DNA of 64,000 bases from Tabrizicola soli (GCF_015999335.1 NZ_JAEACP010000001.1:186001-250000); one strand, 5' to 3'; numbered from the stretch's first letter, positions 43,528 to 52,280 are shown. The notes: generated from the letters alone by a model not told the origin. Numbers and translations: made by a program.

Positions 43528-44157
43528 ATGGTGGGTCGGATCATCACATCGCTGGATTGCGTTGCCGAAGGGGCGGAGTGGCTTGCGTGCCGGGAGCCGC
43601 GCTTTGCCGCAGCCCTGCCGCTGGTCGGTGACTTGCCGCTGCGGCGCGAGGCGGACGGCTTCGCGGCGCTTCTGCGGGCCATCGTCGGGCAGCAGGTCTC
43701 GGTCGCCTCGGCCCGGGCGATCTGGGGGCGGCTGGAAGGGCTGGGGCTGACCGAGGCGGCGGCGATGGCGACGGCCACCGACGAGGACCTGCGGGCGGCG
43801 GGACTGAGCCGGCAGAAGGCGCGTTATGGCCGGGCTCTGGCGCAGGCCGGTATTGATTTCAACGCATTGCGCGGCGTTCCTGATGCGGATGTGGTGAAGA
43901 CTTTGGTCGCCGTGCCGGGGATCGGGGTCTGGACGGCGGAGATTTACGCCATGTTCGCGCTGGGGCGTGCGGATGTCTTCGCGCCAGGGGACCTGGCCTT
44001 GCAGGAAGCAGCACGGATGCTGTTCGGGCTGGAGGCGCGACCCTCGGACAAGGCGCTGCGGAAGATGGCGGAGGACTGGTCGCCTTGGCGGTCGGTTGCG
44101 GCGCGCATCCTCTGGGCCTACTACCGGGTGGCGAAGGAACGCGAAGGAGTGATGTGA
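43528..44157 (+). CDS. DNA-3-methyladenine glycosylase II (AlkA/HhH-GPD family)
   Basis: 209-residue base-excision glycosylase removing alkylated bases. The helix-hairpin-helix is VAVPGIGVWTAEIYAMFALG and the catalytic Asp lies in FAPGDLALQEAARM. AIVGQQVSVASARAIW is the conserved helix of the superfamily. It lacks the N-terminal domain of E. coli AlkA, as is common in this family. ATG at 43528 has only a weak AGAAGA upstream. The next gene starts at its stop (TGATG). Confidence 0.9.
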   Translation: MVGRIITSLDCVAEGAEWLACREPRFAAALPLVGDLPLRREADGFAALLRAIVGQQVSVASARAIWGRLEGLGLTEAAAMATATDEDLRAAGLSRQKARYGRALAQAGIDFNALRGVPDADVVKTLVAVPGIGVWTAEIYAMFALGRADVFAPGDLALQEAARMLFGLEARPSDKALRKMAEDWSPWRSVAARILWAYYRVAKEREGVM

Positions 44158-44813
44158 TGCGGGAATTGCGGTTCGGACGGAAGGGTGTCGCGAAGGGGCA
44201 GGCGAAGAATCTGCTTGTCTTCCTGCATGGTTACGGGGCAGACGGGGCCGATCTTCTGGGCCTTGCCGATGTGCTGGAGCCGCATCTTCCGGGCACGGCC
44301 TTCGTCGCCCCCGACGCGCCGGAGCCCTGCCGGGGCGGCGGGTTCGGCTGCCAGTGGTTCCCGATCCCCTGGATCGACGGATCGAGCGAGGTGGAGGCCG
44401 GGGCCGGGCTGGCCGCGGCGGCGGATGACCTGAACGGGTTTCTGGATGCAAGGCTGGCAGAGGAAGGGCTGACGGCGGACCGGCTGGTGCTGGTGGGCTT
44501 CAGCCAGGGCGCGATGATGAGCCTGCATGTCGCGCCGCGCCGTGACAAGGAAGTGGCTGGGATCGTTGCGATTTCCGGGCGGTTGCTGCGGCCCGAGGCG
44601 CTGGCGGCGGAGACGAGGGTGAAGCCGCCGGTGCTGCTGATCCATGGCGACCAGGACCCGGTGGTGCCGTTCTCGGATATGGCGAAGGCAGGGGATGCGC
44701 TGGTGGCGGCGGGGTTCCGGACCTATGGCCATGTCATGCAGGGCACCGGCCACGGGATCGCGCCCGACGGGCTGGGCGCGGCGCTGCAGTTCATCCGCGA
44801 GCGGCTGGCGTAA
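44157..44813 (+). CDS. Alpha/beta hydrolase, carboxylesterase/phospholipase family
   Basis: 218 residues of the YpfH/acyl-protein thioesterase-like group. The oxyanion region is LVFLHGYGADGADLLG, the nucleophile Ser in VGFSQGAMMS, the catalytic Asp in HGDQDPVVPF and the His in GTGHGI. It would hydrolyse carboxylic or thio-esters in the cytosol. ATG overlaps the glycosylase stop by one base and AAGGAG is 8-13 bases upstream, so the two form an operon. It ends in a hairpin shared with the convergent barrel gene. Confidence 0.87.
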   Translation: MRELRFGRKGVAKGQAKNLLVFLHGYGADGADLLGLADVLEPHLPGTAFVAPDAPEPCRGGGFGCQWFPIPWIDGSSEVEAGAGLAAAADDLNGFLDARLAEEGLTADRLVLVGFSQGAMMSLHVAPRRDKEVAGIVAISGRLLRPEALAAETRVKPPVLLIHGDQDPVVPFSDMAKAGDALVAAGFRTYGHVMQGTGHGIAPDGLGAALQFIRERLA

Positions 44814-44819
44814 TGAAAA

Positions 44820-44844
44820 GGGCCGCCCCCGGCGGGAGCGGCCC
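44820..44844. terminator. Bidirectional terminator hairpin
   Basis: Stem GGGCCGC (44820-44826) / GCGGCCC (44838-44844) between convergent genes. On the minus strand it is followed by CTTTTC, which favours termination of the outer-membrane protein transcript. Confidence 0.65.
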
Positions 44845-44864
44845 CTGATGCGGTGCCGGATGGC

Positions 44865-45464
44865 TTAGAAGCGCATCGAGACCTTGGCTTGCAGCGTGTT
44901 CACGTCGAAGTCGGTGCCCGTGCCATCGAAGTCGTCGAACTGGTGATGCAGGAACTCGGCGCCGACGGTCCAGCGGTCGGAGACCGCATAGTCAAGCCCG
45001 GCGCCCAGGAACCAGCCAGTGTCCGACAGGTCCACACCCGCCGCATCCGTCGCGCTGGCATGGGCTGCGCCGAGCGCACCGTAAACCAGGCTGCGGCCCA
45101 TCTCGGTACCGACAAGCAGCTTCAGGCGGGTCATGTCGTCCAGCGTGCTGCCGGCGGCGCCCAGGTCGATGTCGGCCGAGTCATAGCTGACTTCCGCACC
45201 GGCAACCACGTTGCCGAAGTCCCAGAGGTAGCCGCCGTGGATGCCGCCGAGGAAACCGTTGCCGTCAAGGCCGCCGCCGTTCGAGTCGATATCGGCATAG
45301 CCCAGCTGGACACCGGCATAGGCGCCCGACCAGTCGATGCCGGGGGCGACGACCGGCGTCACCACCGGAGCCACGGTGGGCTCGGGCTCGACGGCGATGG
45401 GGCCGCCGGCGAGGGCGGGTGAAGCGATGGCAACGGTGGCCAGAAGTGCTGCGATAGATCTCAT
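44865..45464 (-). CDS. Outer-membrane beta-barrel protein
   Basis: 199 residues. Signal peptide MRSIAALLATVAIASPALA; a short valine/proline linker; then alternating hydrophobic/polar strands (DWSGAYAGVQLGYADIDSNG, WFLGAGLDYAVSDRWTVGAE) ending in VSMRF, a terminal Phe typical for BAM-inserted barrels. It matches the Omp25/OmpW-like small barrel (about 8 strands) group. Upstream, GTTGAA (45564-45569) and TTCAAC (45578-45583) form an inverted repeat that may be an operator. Function as porin or adhesin unknown. Confidence 0.82.
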   Translation of the reverse strand: MRSIAALLATVAIASPALAGGPIAVEPEPTVAPVVTPVVAPGIDWSGAYAGVQLGYADIDSNGGGLDGNGFLGGIHGGYLWDFGNVVAGAEVSYDSADIDLGAAGSTLDDMTRLKLLVGTEMGRSLVYGALGAAHASATDAAGVDLSDTGWFLGAGLDYAVSDRWTVGAEFLHHQFDDFDGTGTDFDVNTLQAKVSMRF

Positions 45465-45645
45465 CTTTGTCTCCTTGTTCCGGCGGTCCGGGCGATGAAG
45501 TCCGGACGGCTCGCGCAGGATGTGGGACGTCGGGCGGTCGAGAACAATCCCCGTTCACGCGGCGTTGAAGTCCCTTATTCAACTTGCGCGGGTTATGGCG
45601 CATCGGTCCGGGGAGTGTCGGCCGGTTCCCGCCGGTTTCCCGGCC

Positions 45646-47451
45646 TCAGGCCCGGTCGGCGAGATCCAGCCACTCGCTTTCGGCCGTCTCCAGCGCGGTC
45701 TGGCGCTCGGCCAGGACCTCGGTCGCCTTGCGGAACTTGACCGGCTCGCGGCTGAAAAGCTCGGGGTCGGCCAGGAGGGTCGAGAGCTTGCCGATCTCGC
45801 CCTCCAGCCGCTCGATCAGCGCGGGAAGCTCTTCCAGCCGCTTGCGCTCGGTGAAGGTCAGGCCCTGGGGCCTTGCCGCCCCGGGCTTCGTTGCGGGCTC
45901 CGGGCGCGCTGCGGGGCGGTCGGGCGTGGCGGCGGGCGCAGGCGCGGGGCGCTGCGCGGTATAGTCCGACCAGCCGCCGGGGTAGACCGTCGCCCTGCCC
46001 TGCCCTTCGAGCGCCACGGTGGTGGTCGCCACCCGGTCGATGAAATCGCGGTCGTGGCTGACCAGGAGCACCGTCCCGTCATAGTCGCCGAGGATGTCCT
46101 GCAAGAGGTCCAGCGTTTCCACGTCCAGGTCGTTCGTGGGTTCGTCCAGGATCAGAAGGTTCGAGGGCTGCGCCATCAGCTTGGCCAGGAGGAGCCGCGC
46201 CTTCTCGCCCCCCGAGAGGCTGCGGACCGGGGCGCGGGCCTGGATATCGTCGAAGAGGAAGTCCTTGAGATAGCCCACCACATGCCGGGGCTGGCCGCGC
46301 ACCATGACCTGATCCGCCGCGCCGGAGACGCGCATCAGGGGGTCGCCGGTCAGGTTGTCCCAGAGGCTGGCCTCGGGGTCGAGGCGGGCGCGGGTCTGGT
46401 CGAAGACCGCGATCTCCAGGTTGGTGCCCAGGGTGACGCGGCCCTGATCCGGTTGAATTTCGCCCGTCAATAGCTTGAGAAGCGTGGTCTTTCCCACGCC
46501 GTTAGGCCCGACGAAGGCCACCCGGTCGCCGCGCAGGATGCGCAAGGAGAAGTCGCGGATGATGGTCTTGTCGCCATAGGTCTTCCAGATCCCCTCGGCC
46601 TCGATCACCTTCTTGCCCGATACGGTGCCCGCGTCGAAGGCCAGGGCCGCCGTGCCCTGCCGCCGGATCTGCGCCGCCCGGTCGGCGCGCAGCTGTTGCA
46701 GGGCGCGGACCCGGCCCATGTTGCGCTTGCGCCGCGCGCTGATGCCCTCGACCGCCCAGCGGGCCTCGGCCTTGATCTTGCGGTCGAGCTTGTGGCGGGC
46801 CTCGTCCTCTTCGGCCCAGACGGTCTCGCGCCAGTCCTCGAAGCCCTGGAACCCGGCCTCGCGCCGGCGCAGCACCCCCCGGTCGAGCCAGAGCGTCGCC
46901 TTCGTCAGCGCGCGCAGGAAGGCGCGGTCGTGGCTGATCAGGACGAAGGCTGCGCGGGTGTCGCGCAGTTCCGCCTCCAGCCATTCGATCGCCTGGATGT
47001 CGAGATGGTTGGTCGGCTCGTCCAGGAGCATCAGTTCCGGCGCCTCGGCCAGCAGCTTGGCCAGCGCGGCGCGGCGGCGTTCCCCGCCCGAGGCGGTGGC
47101 GACGGGGGTGGCGGGGTCGAACTTCAATCCCTCGGCCACCACGGCCAGCCGGTACTCCTGGCCGTCCGGCAGGGCCGAGGCGGCGAAATCGCCGAGCGTG
47201 GCGAAGCGCGACAGATCGGGATCCTGCTCCATGTAGCCCACGGTCACGCCGGGCGGGATCGTGCGCTGGCCCTGGTCGGGATCGACCAGCCCCGCCATCA
47301 GCTTCATCAGCGTCGACTTTCCGCTGCCGTTACGCCCGACCAGCGCCAGCCGGTCGCCGGGCTGCACGGTCAGCGAGACCTGATCCAGCAGGGGATTGCC
47401 GCCGAAGGTCAGCGAGACGGAGTTCAGTTGCAGAAGCGGTGCGCGTGCCAT
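45646..47451 (-). CDS. uup: ABC-F family ATPase (Uup-like)
   Basis: 601-residue soluble protein with two ABC ATPase domains. Walker A motifs are GRNGSGKST and GPNGVGKTT; signatures LSGGEKARLLLA and ASGGERRRAALA; Walker B motifs MLLDEPTNHLD and LILDEPTNDLD. The inter-domain linker (about 230-310) is charged, and a C-terminal coiled-coil DNA/ribosome-binding segment (RKRLEELPALIERLEGEIGK) marks the Uup branch. ABC-F proteins act on ribosomes or, for Uup, affect genome stability. ATG at 47451 gives the family N-terminus. Confidence 0.88.
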   Translation of the reverse strand: MARAPLLQLNSVSLTFGGNPLLDQVSLTVQPGDRLALVGRNGSGKSTLMKLMAGLVDPDQGQRTIPPGVTVGYMEQDPDLSRFATLGDFAASALPDGQEYRLAVVAEGLKFDPATPVATASGGERRRAALAKLLAEAPELMLLDEPTNHLDIQAIEWLEAELRDTRAAFVLISHDRAFLRALTKATLWLDRGVLRRREAGFQGFEDWRETVWAEEDEARHKLDRKIKAEARWAVEGISARRKRNMGRVRALQQLRADRAAQIRRQGTAALAFDAGTVSGKKVIEAEGIWKTYGDKTIIRDFSLRILRGDRVAFVGPNGVGKTTLLKLLTGEIQPDQGRVTLGTNLEIAVFDQTRARLDPEASLWDNLTGDPLMRVSGAADQVMVRGQPRHVVGYLKDFLFDDIQARAPVRSLSGGEKARLLLAKLMAQPSNLLILDEPTNDLDVETLDLLQDILGDYDGTVLLVSHDRDFIDRVATTTVALEGQGRATVYPGGWSDYTAQRPAPAPAATPDRPAARPEPATKPGAARPQGLTFTERKRLEELPALIERLEGEIGKLSTLLADPELFSREPVKFRKATEVLAERQTALETAESEWLDLADRA

Positions 47452-47588
47452 GGGCGCGAGGTAGAGGGCCGCGCGCCCCGCGTCAACGACTTGCCGTGCC
47501 GGATTAGGTGCCGGACCTGCCGCTTCCGGTCCTTGCATCCGGCCCGCCCCGGTTTACAACCGGCTGGCGCTAGCAGACGGGGCCCGAA

Positions 47589-49637
47589 ATGACTGCCGAG
47601 ACGAACGACGCACTGGTGATCTTCACGCCTTCGGGCAAGCGGGGCCGTTTCGCCCTGGGCACTCCGGTCCTGACGGCCGCGCGGCAGCTGGGCGTGGACC
47701 TGGATTCGGTCTGCGGCGGTCGCGGCATCTGCTCGAAATGCCAGATCACGCCGGGCTATGGCGAGTTTCCCAAGCATGGCGTCACGGTGTCCGAGGACGC
47801 GCTTTCCGACTGGAACGCGGTCGAGGACCGCTACAAGCGCATCCGCGGGTTGATCGACGGCCGCCGGCTGGGCTGCCAGGCCAAGGTGATGGGCGACGTG
47901 GTGATCGACGTGCCGCCGGAAAGCCAGGTCCACAAGCAGGTGATCCGCAAGTCGGCGACCGAGCGGGTCATGGTCATGGACCCCGCCACCCGCGCCGTCT
48001 ATGTCGAGGTCGAAGAGCCCGACATGCACGAGCCGACCGGGGATTTCGAGCGTCTGGCCCGCGCGCTGGCCGCGCAATGGCAGGTGGAGGGGATCGAGGC
48101 CGACCTGTCCGTCCTGCGCCGCCTGCAACCCGTGCTGCGCAAGGGCGAGTTCAAGGTGACGGTCGTCCTGCACAAGGGCAACCACGACAGCGTGACGCGC
48201 GTGCTGGACATCTTCCCCGGCTTCCACGAGGGGCCGCTCCTGGGCATGGCGGTCGACCTCGGCTCGACCACCATCGCGGCGCATCTGTGCGACCTGACCG
48301 ACGGGCGGGTGCTGGCCTCCAGCGGGTTGATGAACCCGCAGATCCGCTTCGGCGAGGACCTGATGAGCCGGGTCTCCTATGCGATGATGAACCCCGGCGG
48401 CGACATCGAGATGACCCGCGTCGTGCGCGAGGCGATCAACACGCTGGCGCAGGCGGTCGCCGGTGAGGCGGGCGTCGATCCGGCCTCGATCTACGAGATG
48501 GTCATCGTCTTCAACCCGGTCATGCACCACCTGTTCCTGGGCGTCGATCCGGTCGAGCTGGGCCAGGCCCCCTTCGCGCTGGCGACCAGCGGAAGCCTGT
48601 CGCTGGATGCGCGCGACCTGGACCTCACGAACCTGAACCGCACCGCCCGGGTCTATGTCCTGCCCTGCATCGCGGGCCATGTCGGCGCGGATGCGGCGGC
48701 GGTGGCCTTGTCGGAAGAACCGAACAAGTCCAAGGACATGGTGCTGATCGTCGACGTGGGCACCAATGCCGAGATCCTGCTTGGCAACGAAACCCGCGTG
48801 CTCGCCTGTTCCTCGCCCACCGGCCCGGCCTTCGAGGGCGCGCAGATCTCCAGCGGCCAGCGCGCGGCGCCGGGCGCGATCGAGCGGGTCGAGATCGACC
48901 CCGTGACCAAGGAGCCGCGCTTCCGGGTGATCGGGTCCGAGGTCTGGTCCGACGATCCCGCCTTTGCCGAGGCCACCAAGGCGGCCGGCGTCACCGGCAT
49001 CTGCGGCTCGGGCATCATCGAGGCGGTGGCCGAGATGCGGATGGCGGGGCTGGTCGATCCCGGCGGGCTGATCGGCGGCCCGGACCAGACCGGCAGCGCG
49101 CGCTGCGAGCCGCATGGCCGGACCTTCGGCTACCTCCTGCACGACGGCAGCGCCGAGGGGGGGCCGCGGATCAGCGTGCTGCAGGGCGACATCCGGGCGA
49201 TCCAGCTGGCCAAGTCCGCGCTCTATGCCGGCGCACGGCTGCTGATGGACGAGATGGGCGTCGAGACCGTGGACCGGGTGACGCTTGCGGGCGCCTTCGG
49301 CGCGCATATCAGCCCGAAACACGCGATGATCCTGGGCATGATCCCCGACGTGCCGCTGGAGAAGGTGACGAGCGCGGGCAACGCGGCCGGGACCGGGGCG
49401 CGGATCGCGCTTTGCAGCGTCGCGGCGCGCGACCAGATCGAGGCGACCGTGCACGATATCCACAAGGTCGAGACCGCGATCGAGCCGCGCTTCCAGGAGC
49501 ATTTCGTCAATGCCAACGCGATCCCGCACGCGGTGGACCCGTTCCCGAACCTGAACGGCATCGTCACCCTGCCCGAGGTCAGCTTCAACCCGAAGTCCGG
49601 TGGCGACGAGGGCGGGCGCAGGCGGCGGCGCGGCTGA
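47589..49637 (+). CDS. RamA-like corrinoid activation protein (ASKHA domain, 2Fe-2S ferredoxin)
   Basis: 682 residues. An N-terminal ferredoxin with cysteines in VCGGRGICSKC and LGCQAK (about residues 40-97), a linker, then the ASKHA ATPase-like domain (GMAVDLGSTTIAAHLCDL, LIVDVGTNAEILLGN, GAFGAHISPKHAMILGM). These proteins reductively reactivate Co(II) corrinoid proteins for B12-dependent methyltransferases. It is unusual that no methyltransferase or corrinoid-protein gene is adjacent. The tail is strongly basic (GGRRRRRG). Start ATG 47589 follows the upstream divergent gene by 137 bases. Confidence 0.88.
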   Translation: MTAETNDALVIFTPSGKRGRFALGTPVLTAARQLGVDLDSVCGGRGICSKCQITPGYGEFPKHGVTVSEDALSDWNAVEDRYKRIRGLIDGRRLGCQAKVMGDVVIDVPPESQVHKQVIRKSATERVMVMDPATRAVYVEVEEPDMHEPTGDFERLARALAAQWQVEGIEADLSVLRRLQPVLRKGEFKVTVVLHKGNHDSVTRVLDIFPGFHEGPLLGMAVDLGSTTIAAHLCDLTDGRVLASSGLMNPQIRFGEDLMSRVSYAMMNPGGDIEMTRVVREAINTLAQAVAGEAGVDPASIYEMVIVFNPVMHHLFLGVDPVELGQAPFALATSGSLSLDARDLDLTNLNRTARVYVLPCIAGHVGADAAAVALSEEPNKSKDMVLIVDVGTNAEILLGNETRVLACSSPTGPAFEGAQISSGQRAAPGAIERVEIDPVTKEPRFRVIGSEVWSDDPAFAEATKAAGVTGICGSGIIEAVAEMRMAGLVDPGGLIGGPDQTGSARCEPHGRTFGYLLHDGSAEGGPRISVLQGDIRAIQLAKSALYAGARLLMDEMGVETVDRVTLAGAFGAHISPKHAMILGMIPDVPLEKVTSAGNAAGTGARIALCSVAARDQIEATVHDIHKVETAIEPRFQEHFVNANAIPHAVDPFPNLNGIVTLPEVSFNPKSGGDEGGRRRRRG

Positions 49638-49653
49638 TCCCTCCTCGTTCGCC

Positions 49654-49720
49654 CTCCTCGTTCGACTGCGTCTCCTCGTCGGCGGGCCCCGGCGAGGAGT
49701 GCATGGAATGCATCGACGAG
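49654..49720. repeat. Nested-hairpin intergenic repeat, copy B
   Basis: Related to the element at 42170-42230: both share CTCCTCGT-CGACT-CGTC, CTCGTCG, and GCATG-AATGC followed by CGACGAG. It starts 17 bases after the RamA-like stop. The inner part GGCGGGCCCCGGCGAGGAG differs, so the copies are diverged. Confidence 0.6.
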
Positions 49721-49773
49721 CCTTGGCCCGAACCAGGCCTTGCGCCACGGGCCAGAACCCGTAACCTCTCGGC

Positions 49774-50235
49774 ATGGATGATCCTGTCGCCGAGTTGACC
49801 GCAACCGCGCCGCCGCCGACCCTGCGCCCGAAGCGCGGCCTGCCGCTCCTGCGCCGGCTTTCCGGCATGGCCGTCGCCATCGTCCTGGTGCTTGCCGCGC
49901 TGGTGACGCTGGGCCCTCCCGACCGGCTGCCGGTCGCGATCCTGGCCACCGCCGACAACCGCCTCGCCTATGAGGTGACAAGCCTTGGCGACACGCTGCA
50001 TGTCGCGCGGGTGGCGGGGGTCCCGGCGGTCGAGGGCCAGGTGCACGAGCTTTGGCTGATCGCCCCCGGCGAGGCGCCGGTCTCGCTGGGCCTGTTGCAG
50101 GACGCGCCGCTCGTCGTCTCCTCGCCGGCGCCCCCGGCGGGCTGGATGCTGGCCGTCTCGGTCGAGCCCGCGGGCGGCTCGCCCACCGCGCATCCGACCG
50201 GCCCGGTGATCCTGACCGTGAAGATCGGGGCCTGA
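49774..50235 (+). CDS. Anti-sigma-K-like (RskA C-terminal domain) protein, lacking the sigma-binding domain
   Basis: 153 residues: a 30-residue cytosolic N-terminus, one membrane helix (GMAVAIVLVLAALVTLG, about 31-47), and a periplasmic RskA-type domain (VHELWLIAPGEAPVSLGLL, LAVSVEPAGGSPTAHPTGPV). Full-length anti-sigma factors of this type carry about 90 more N-terminal residues that bind an ECF sigma factor; these are missing and no sigma gene is adjacent. It may be a decayed remnant or a stand-alone sensor domain. ATG 49774 follows repeat copy B by 53 bases. Confidence 0.7.
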   Translation: MDDPVAELTATAPPPTLRPKRGLPLLRRLSGMAVAIVLVLAALVTLGPPDRLPVAILATADNRLAYEVTSLGDTLHVARVAGVPAVEGQVHELWLIAPGEAPVSLGLLQDAPLVVSSPAPPAGWMLAVSVEPAGGSPTAHPTGPVILTVKIGA

Positions 50236-50353
50236 TGCAATCCCCGCCCCTCCGGACGCCGGGCGGCCACCAGGCCCCCCGCTTCTTCCCTGCCGTTGCC
50301 CGCCGCAACCGCCTTGACCTCGCCCCGCGCTTCGCTTAGGTCAGGGCCAACGC

Positions 50354-50427
50354 GCGGGTGTAGCTCAATGGTAGAGCAGAAGCTTCCCAAGCTTACGACG
50401 AGGGTTCGATTCCCTTCACCCGCTCCA
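50354..50427 (+). tRNA. tRNA-Gly (anticodon CCC)
   Basis: Full cloverleaf of 74 bases including encoded CCA. Acceptor GCGGGTG pairs with CACCCGC; D arm GCTC/GAGC; anticodon loop TTCCCAA with CCC at 50386-50388; T loop TTCGATT. The outermost anticodon-stem pair is a G/A mismatch. It reads GGG codons. It is followed immediately by a strong terminator and stands alone. Confidence 0.95.
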
Positions 50428-50465
50428 ACGAAACCGCCGCCCCCTCCGGGCGGCGGTTTCGTTTT
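50428..50465 (+). terminator. Rho-independent terminator of tRNA-Gly
   Basis: 15-base perfect stem from 50428-50442 to 50448-50462, five-base loop CCTCC, then TTTTCC. One of the strongest terminators in the window; it also faces the stop of the convergent epmA gene. Confidence 0.88.
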
Positions 50466-50473
50466 CCGGGGGT

Positions 50474-51514
50474 TTACGGCACCGGGGTCCAGAGCACATC
50501 GTCGATCCGGGACGCGCCGGTGGCCAGCATAACCACCCGGTCGAAGCCCATTGCGATCCCGGCGGCGGGCGGCATCAGGGCCAGGGCGTCCAGGAAGTCC
50601 TCGTCCAGCGGATAGGTCTCGCCATAGACCCGCGCCTTTTCCGCCATCTCGGCCTGGAAGCGCAGGCGCTGTTCGGCCGGGTCGGTCAACTCGCCGAAGC
50701 CGTTCGCCAGTTCCACCCCGCAGGCATAGACCTCGAAACGCTCGGCCACCTGCGCGTCGCCCGGCACCTTGCGCGCCAGTGCCGCCTCGGCCGAGGGGTA
50801 GTGGTCCAGGATCGTCACCCTGCCCTGCCCGAGCTTCGGCTCGACCTTCTCGGACAGGACCCGGCTCAGCATGTCGGACCAGGTGTCGTCCGGGGCACGG
50901 CGGAGGCCGATCCGGTCCAGTTCCTGCCCCAGACCGGCGGCATCGGTGGTGCCGTCGGCGCGGATCGAGGCCATGAGGTCCACGCCGGCATGGATCCGGA
51001 ACGCCTCGGCCACCGAAAGGCGCTCGGGCTCGGCGAAGGGATCGCAGCTCCGGTCGCGGAAGCGGAGGAGACCGGCCCCCGCCTCGCGCAAGGCGAGGCG
51101 CAGGAAGGCCAGGGTGTCGGCCATCAGCACCTCGTAGCCCTCGCCCACCCGGTACCACTCCAGCATCGTGAACTCGGGGGAATGCAGCGGACCCCGTTCC
51201 CGGTTGCGCCAGACATGCGAGAAGGCATGGATCCGGGTCTCGCCGGCCGCGAGGAGCTTCTTCATCGCGAATTCGGGCGAGGTATGCAGATACATCGGCC
51301 GGGGCCGGCCGTCGTTGCCGATCGCCTGGGTGGCGAAGCCGTGCAGATGCGCCTCGTTGCCGGGACTGGTGGCAAGGGCGGCGGGGTCGACCTCGGTGAA
51401 ACCCTCGCCCGCCAGCCAGACCCGGATCGCGGACTGGATGCGGTTGCGGGTCACCAGAAGCGGGCGGCGGTCGGCGTGGAAGGCGGGGCTCCACCAGCGG
51501 GACGAGGGATTCAT
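50474..51514 (-). CDS. epmA: EF-P lysine ligase (EpmA/GenX-like)
   Basis: 346-residue truncated class II lysyl-tRNA synthetase homologue lacking the tRNA anticodon-binding domain. Motif 2 HVWRNRERGPLHSPEFTMLE and motif 3 GIAMGFDRVVMLATG are present. EpmA attaches beta-lysine to EF-P. Its gene is divergent from efp, 85 bases apart, supporting the pairing. EpmB (lysine 2,3-aminomutase), needed for the beta-lysine donor, is not in the window. Confidence 0.93.
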   Translation of the reverse strand: MNPSSRWWSPAFHADRRPLLVTRNRIQSAIRVWLAGEGFTEVDPAALATSPGNEAHLHGFATQAIGNDGRPRPMYLHTSPEFAMKKLLAAGETRIHAFSHVWRNRERGPLHSPEFTMLEWYRVGEGYEVLMADTLAFLRLALREAGAGLLRFRDRSCDPFAEPERLSVAEAFRIHAGVDLMASIRADGTTDAAGLGQELDRIGLRRAPDDTWSDMLSRVLSEKVEPKLGQGRVTILDHYPSAEAALARKVPGDAQVAERFEVYACGVELANGFGELTDPAEQRLRFQAEMAEKARVYGETYPLDEDFLDALALMPPAAGIAMGFDRVVMLATGASRIDDVLWTPVP

Positions 51515-51599
51515 CTGGAAATTCCGGTCTGGATGGGTTAGGGCGCGCGGGCAAAGGCCGGTCTAGGGGACCGGACCACCGATCACAAGGACCAGACCT

Positions 51600-52166
51600 T
51601 TGAAAGTCATCGCCTCCTCGCTTCGCAAGGGCAACGTCGTCGAGATGGACGGCAGGCTCTATGTCGTGCTGACCGCCTCGAACTTCCACCCCGGCAAGGG
51701 CACGCCCACCACCAGCGTCGACATGCGCCGGATCTCGGACGGGGTGAAGGTCTCGGAACGCTGGCGGACGACCGAGATGGTCGAGAAGGCCACCGTCGAC
51801 GAGCGCGAATATGACTACCTCTACGAGGATGGCGAGGGGTTCCACTTCATGGAACCGAACACCTACGAGCAGGTCGTCGTCACCGAGGACGTGATGGGGG
51901 CGAACAAGCCCTACCTGCAGGAAGGCATGCGCTGCTACGTGAAGACCTTCGAGGGGGTTCCGATCGCGCTGGAAGTGCCGCAGAAGATCACCGTTGAGAT
52001 CACCGAGACCGAGCCGGTGGTGAAGGGGCAGACGGCCTCGTCCTCCTACAAGCCGGCGATGACCTCGAACGGGCTCAGGGTCATGGTGCCGCCCCATATC
52101 GGGCCGGGCACGCGGATCATCATCAACACCGATGATGACACCTATGTCGAGCGGGCGAAGGACTGA
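51600..52166 (+). CDS. efp: Translation elongation factor P
   Basis: 188-residue EF-P that relieves ribosome stalling at polyproline. It begins [16 protein letters not shown]; the modified lysine is in the loop [10 protein letters not shown] (about residue 33). Domain II and III regions follow ([40 protein letters not shown]). The start codon is read as TTG at 51600, with AAGGA eight bases upstream; no ATG or GTG lies near the family N-terminus. The adjacent divergent epmA encodes its modifying enzyme. Confidence 0.95.
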   Translation: MKVIASSLRKGNVVEMDGRLYVVLTASNFHPGKGTPTTSVDMRRISDGVKVSERWRTTEMVEKATVDEREYDYLYEDGEGFHFMEPNTYEQVVVTEDVMGANKPYLQEGMRCYVKTFEGVPIALEVPQKITVEITETEPVVKGQTASSSYKPAMTSNGLRVMVPPHIGPGTRIIINTDDDTYVERAKD

Positions 52167-52167
52167 T

Positions 52168-52183
52168 CGTCCACGCGTGGACG
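52168..52183. repeat. Palindrome CGTCCACGCGTGGACG
   Basis: Perfect 16-base palindrome starting two bases after the efp stop. A shorter copy of its core, CCACGCGTGG, lies at 39778-39787 just before cimA. It might be a protein-binding site or a dispersed repeat. Confidence 0.5.
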
Positions 52184-52246
52184 CCCCGGCCCCCTGAAGC
52201 ATATCAAGGGGTTGGCTCCGGGCGTTAAGAAAGTCGAAAGCTTTGG

Positions 52247-52280
52247 AAGGCACGCCGCGGGGGCGTGCCTTTTCGCTTTT
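52247..52280 (+). terminator. Rho-independent terminator
   Basis: Perfect 10-base stem AAGGCACGCC (52247-52256) / GGCGTGCCTT (52262-52271), loop GCGGG, then TTCGCTTTT. It ends the efp transcript before the FNT gene. Confidence 0.8.
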
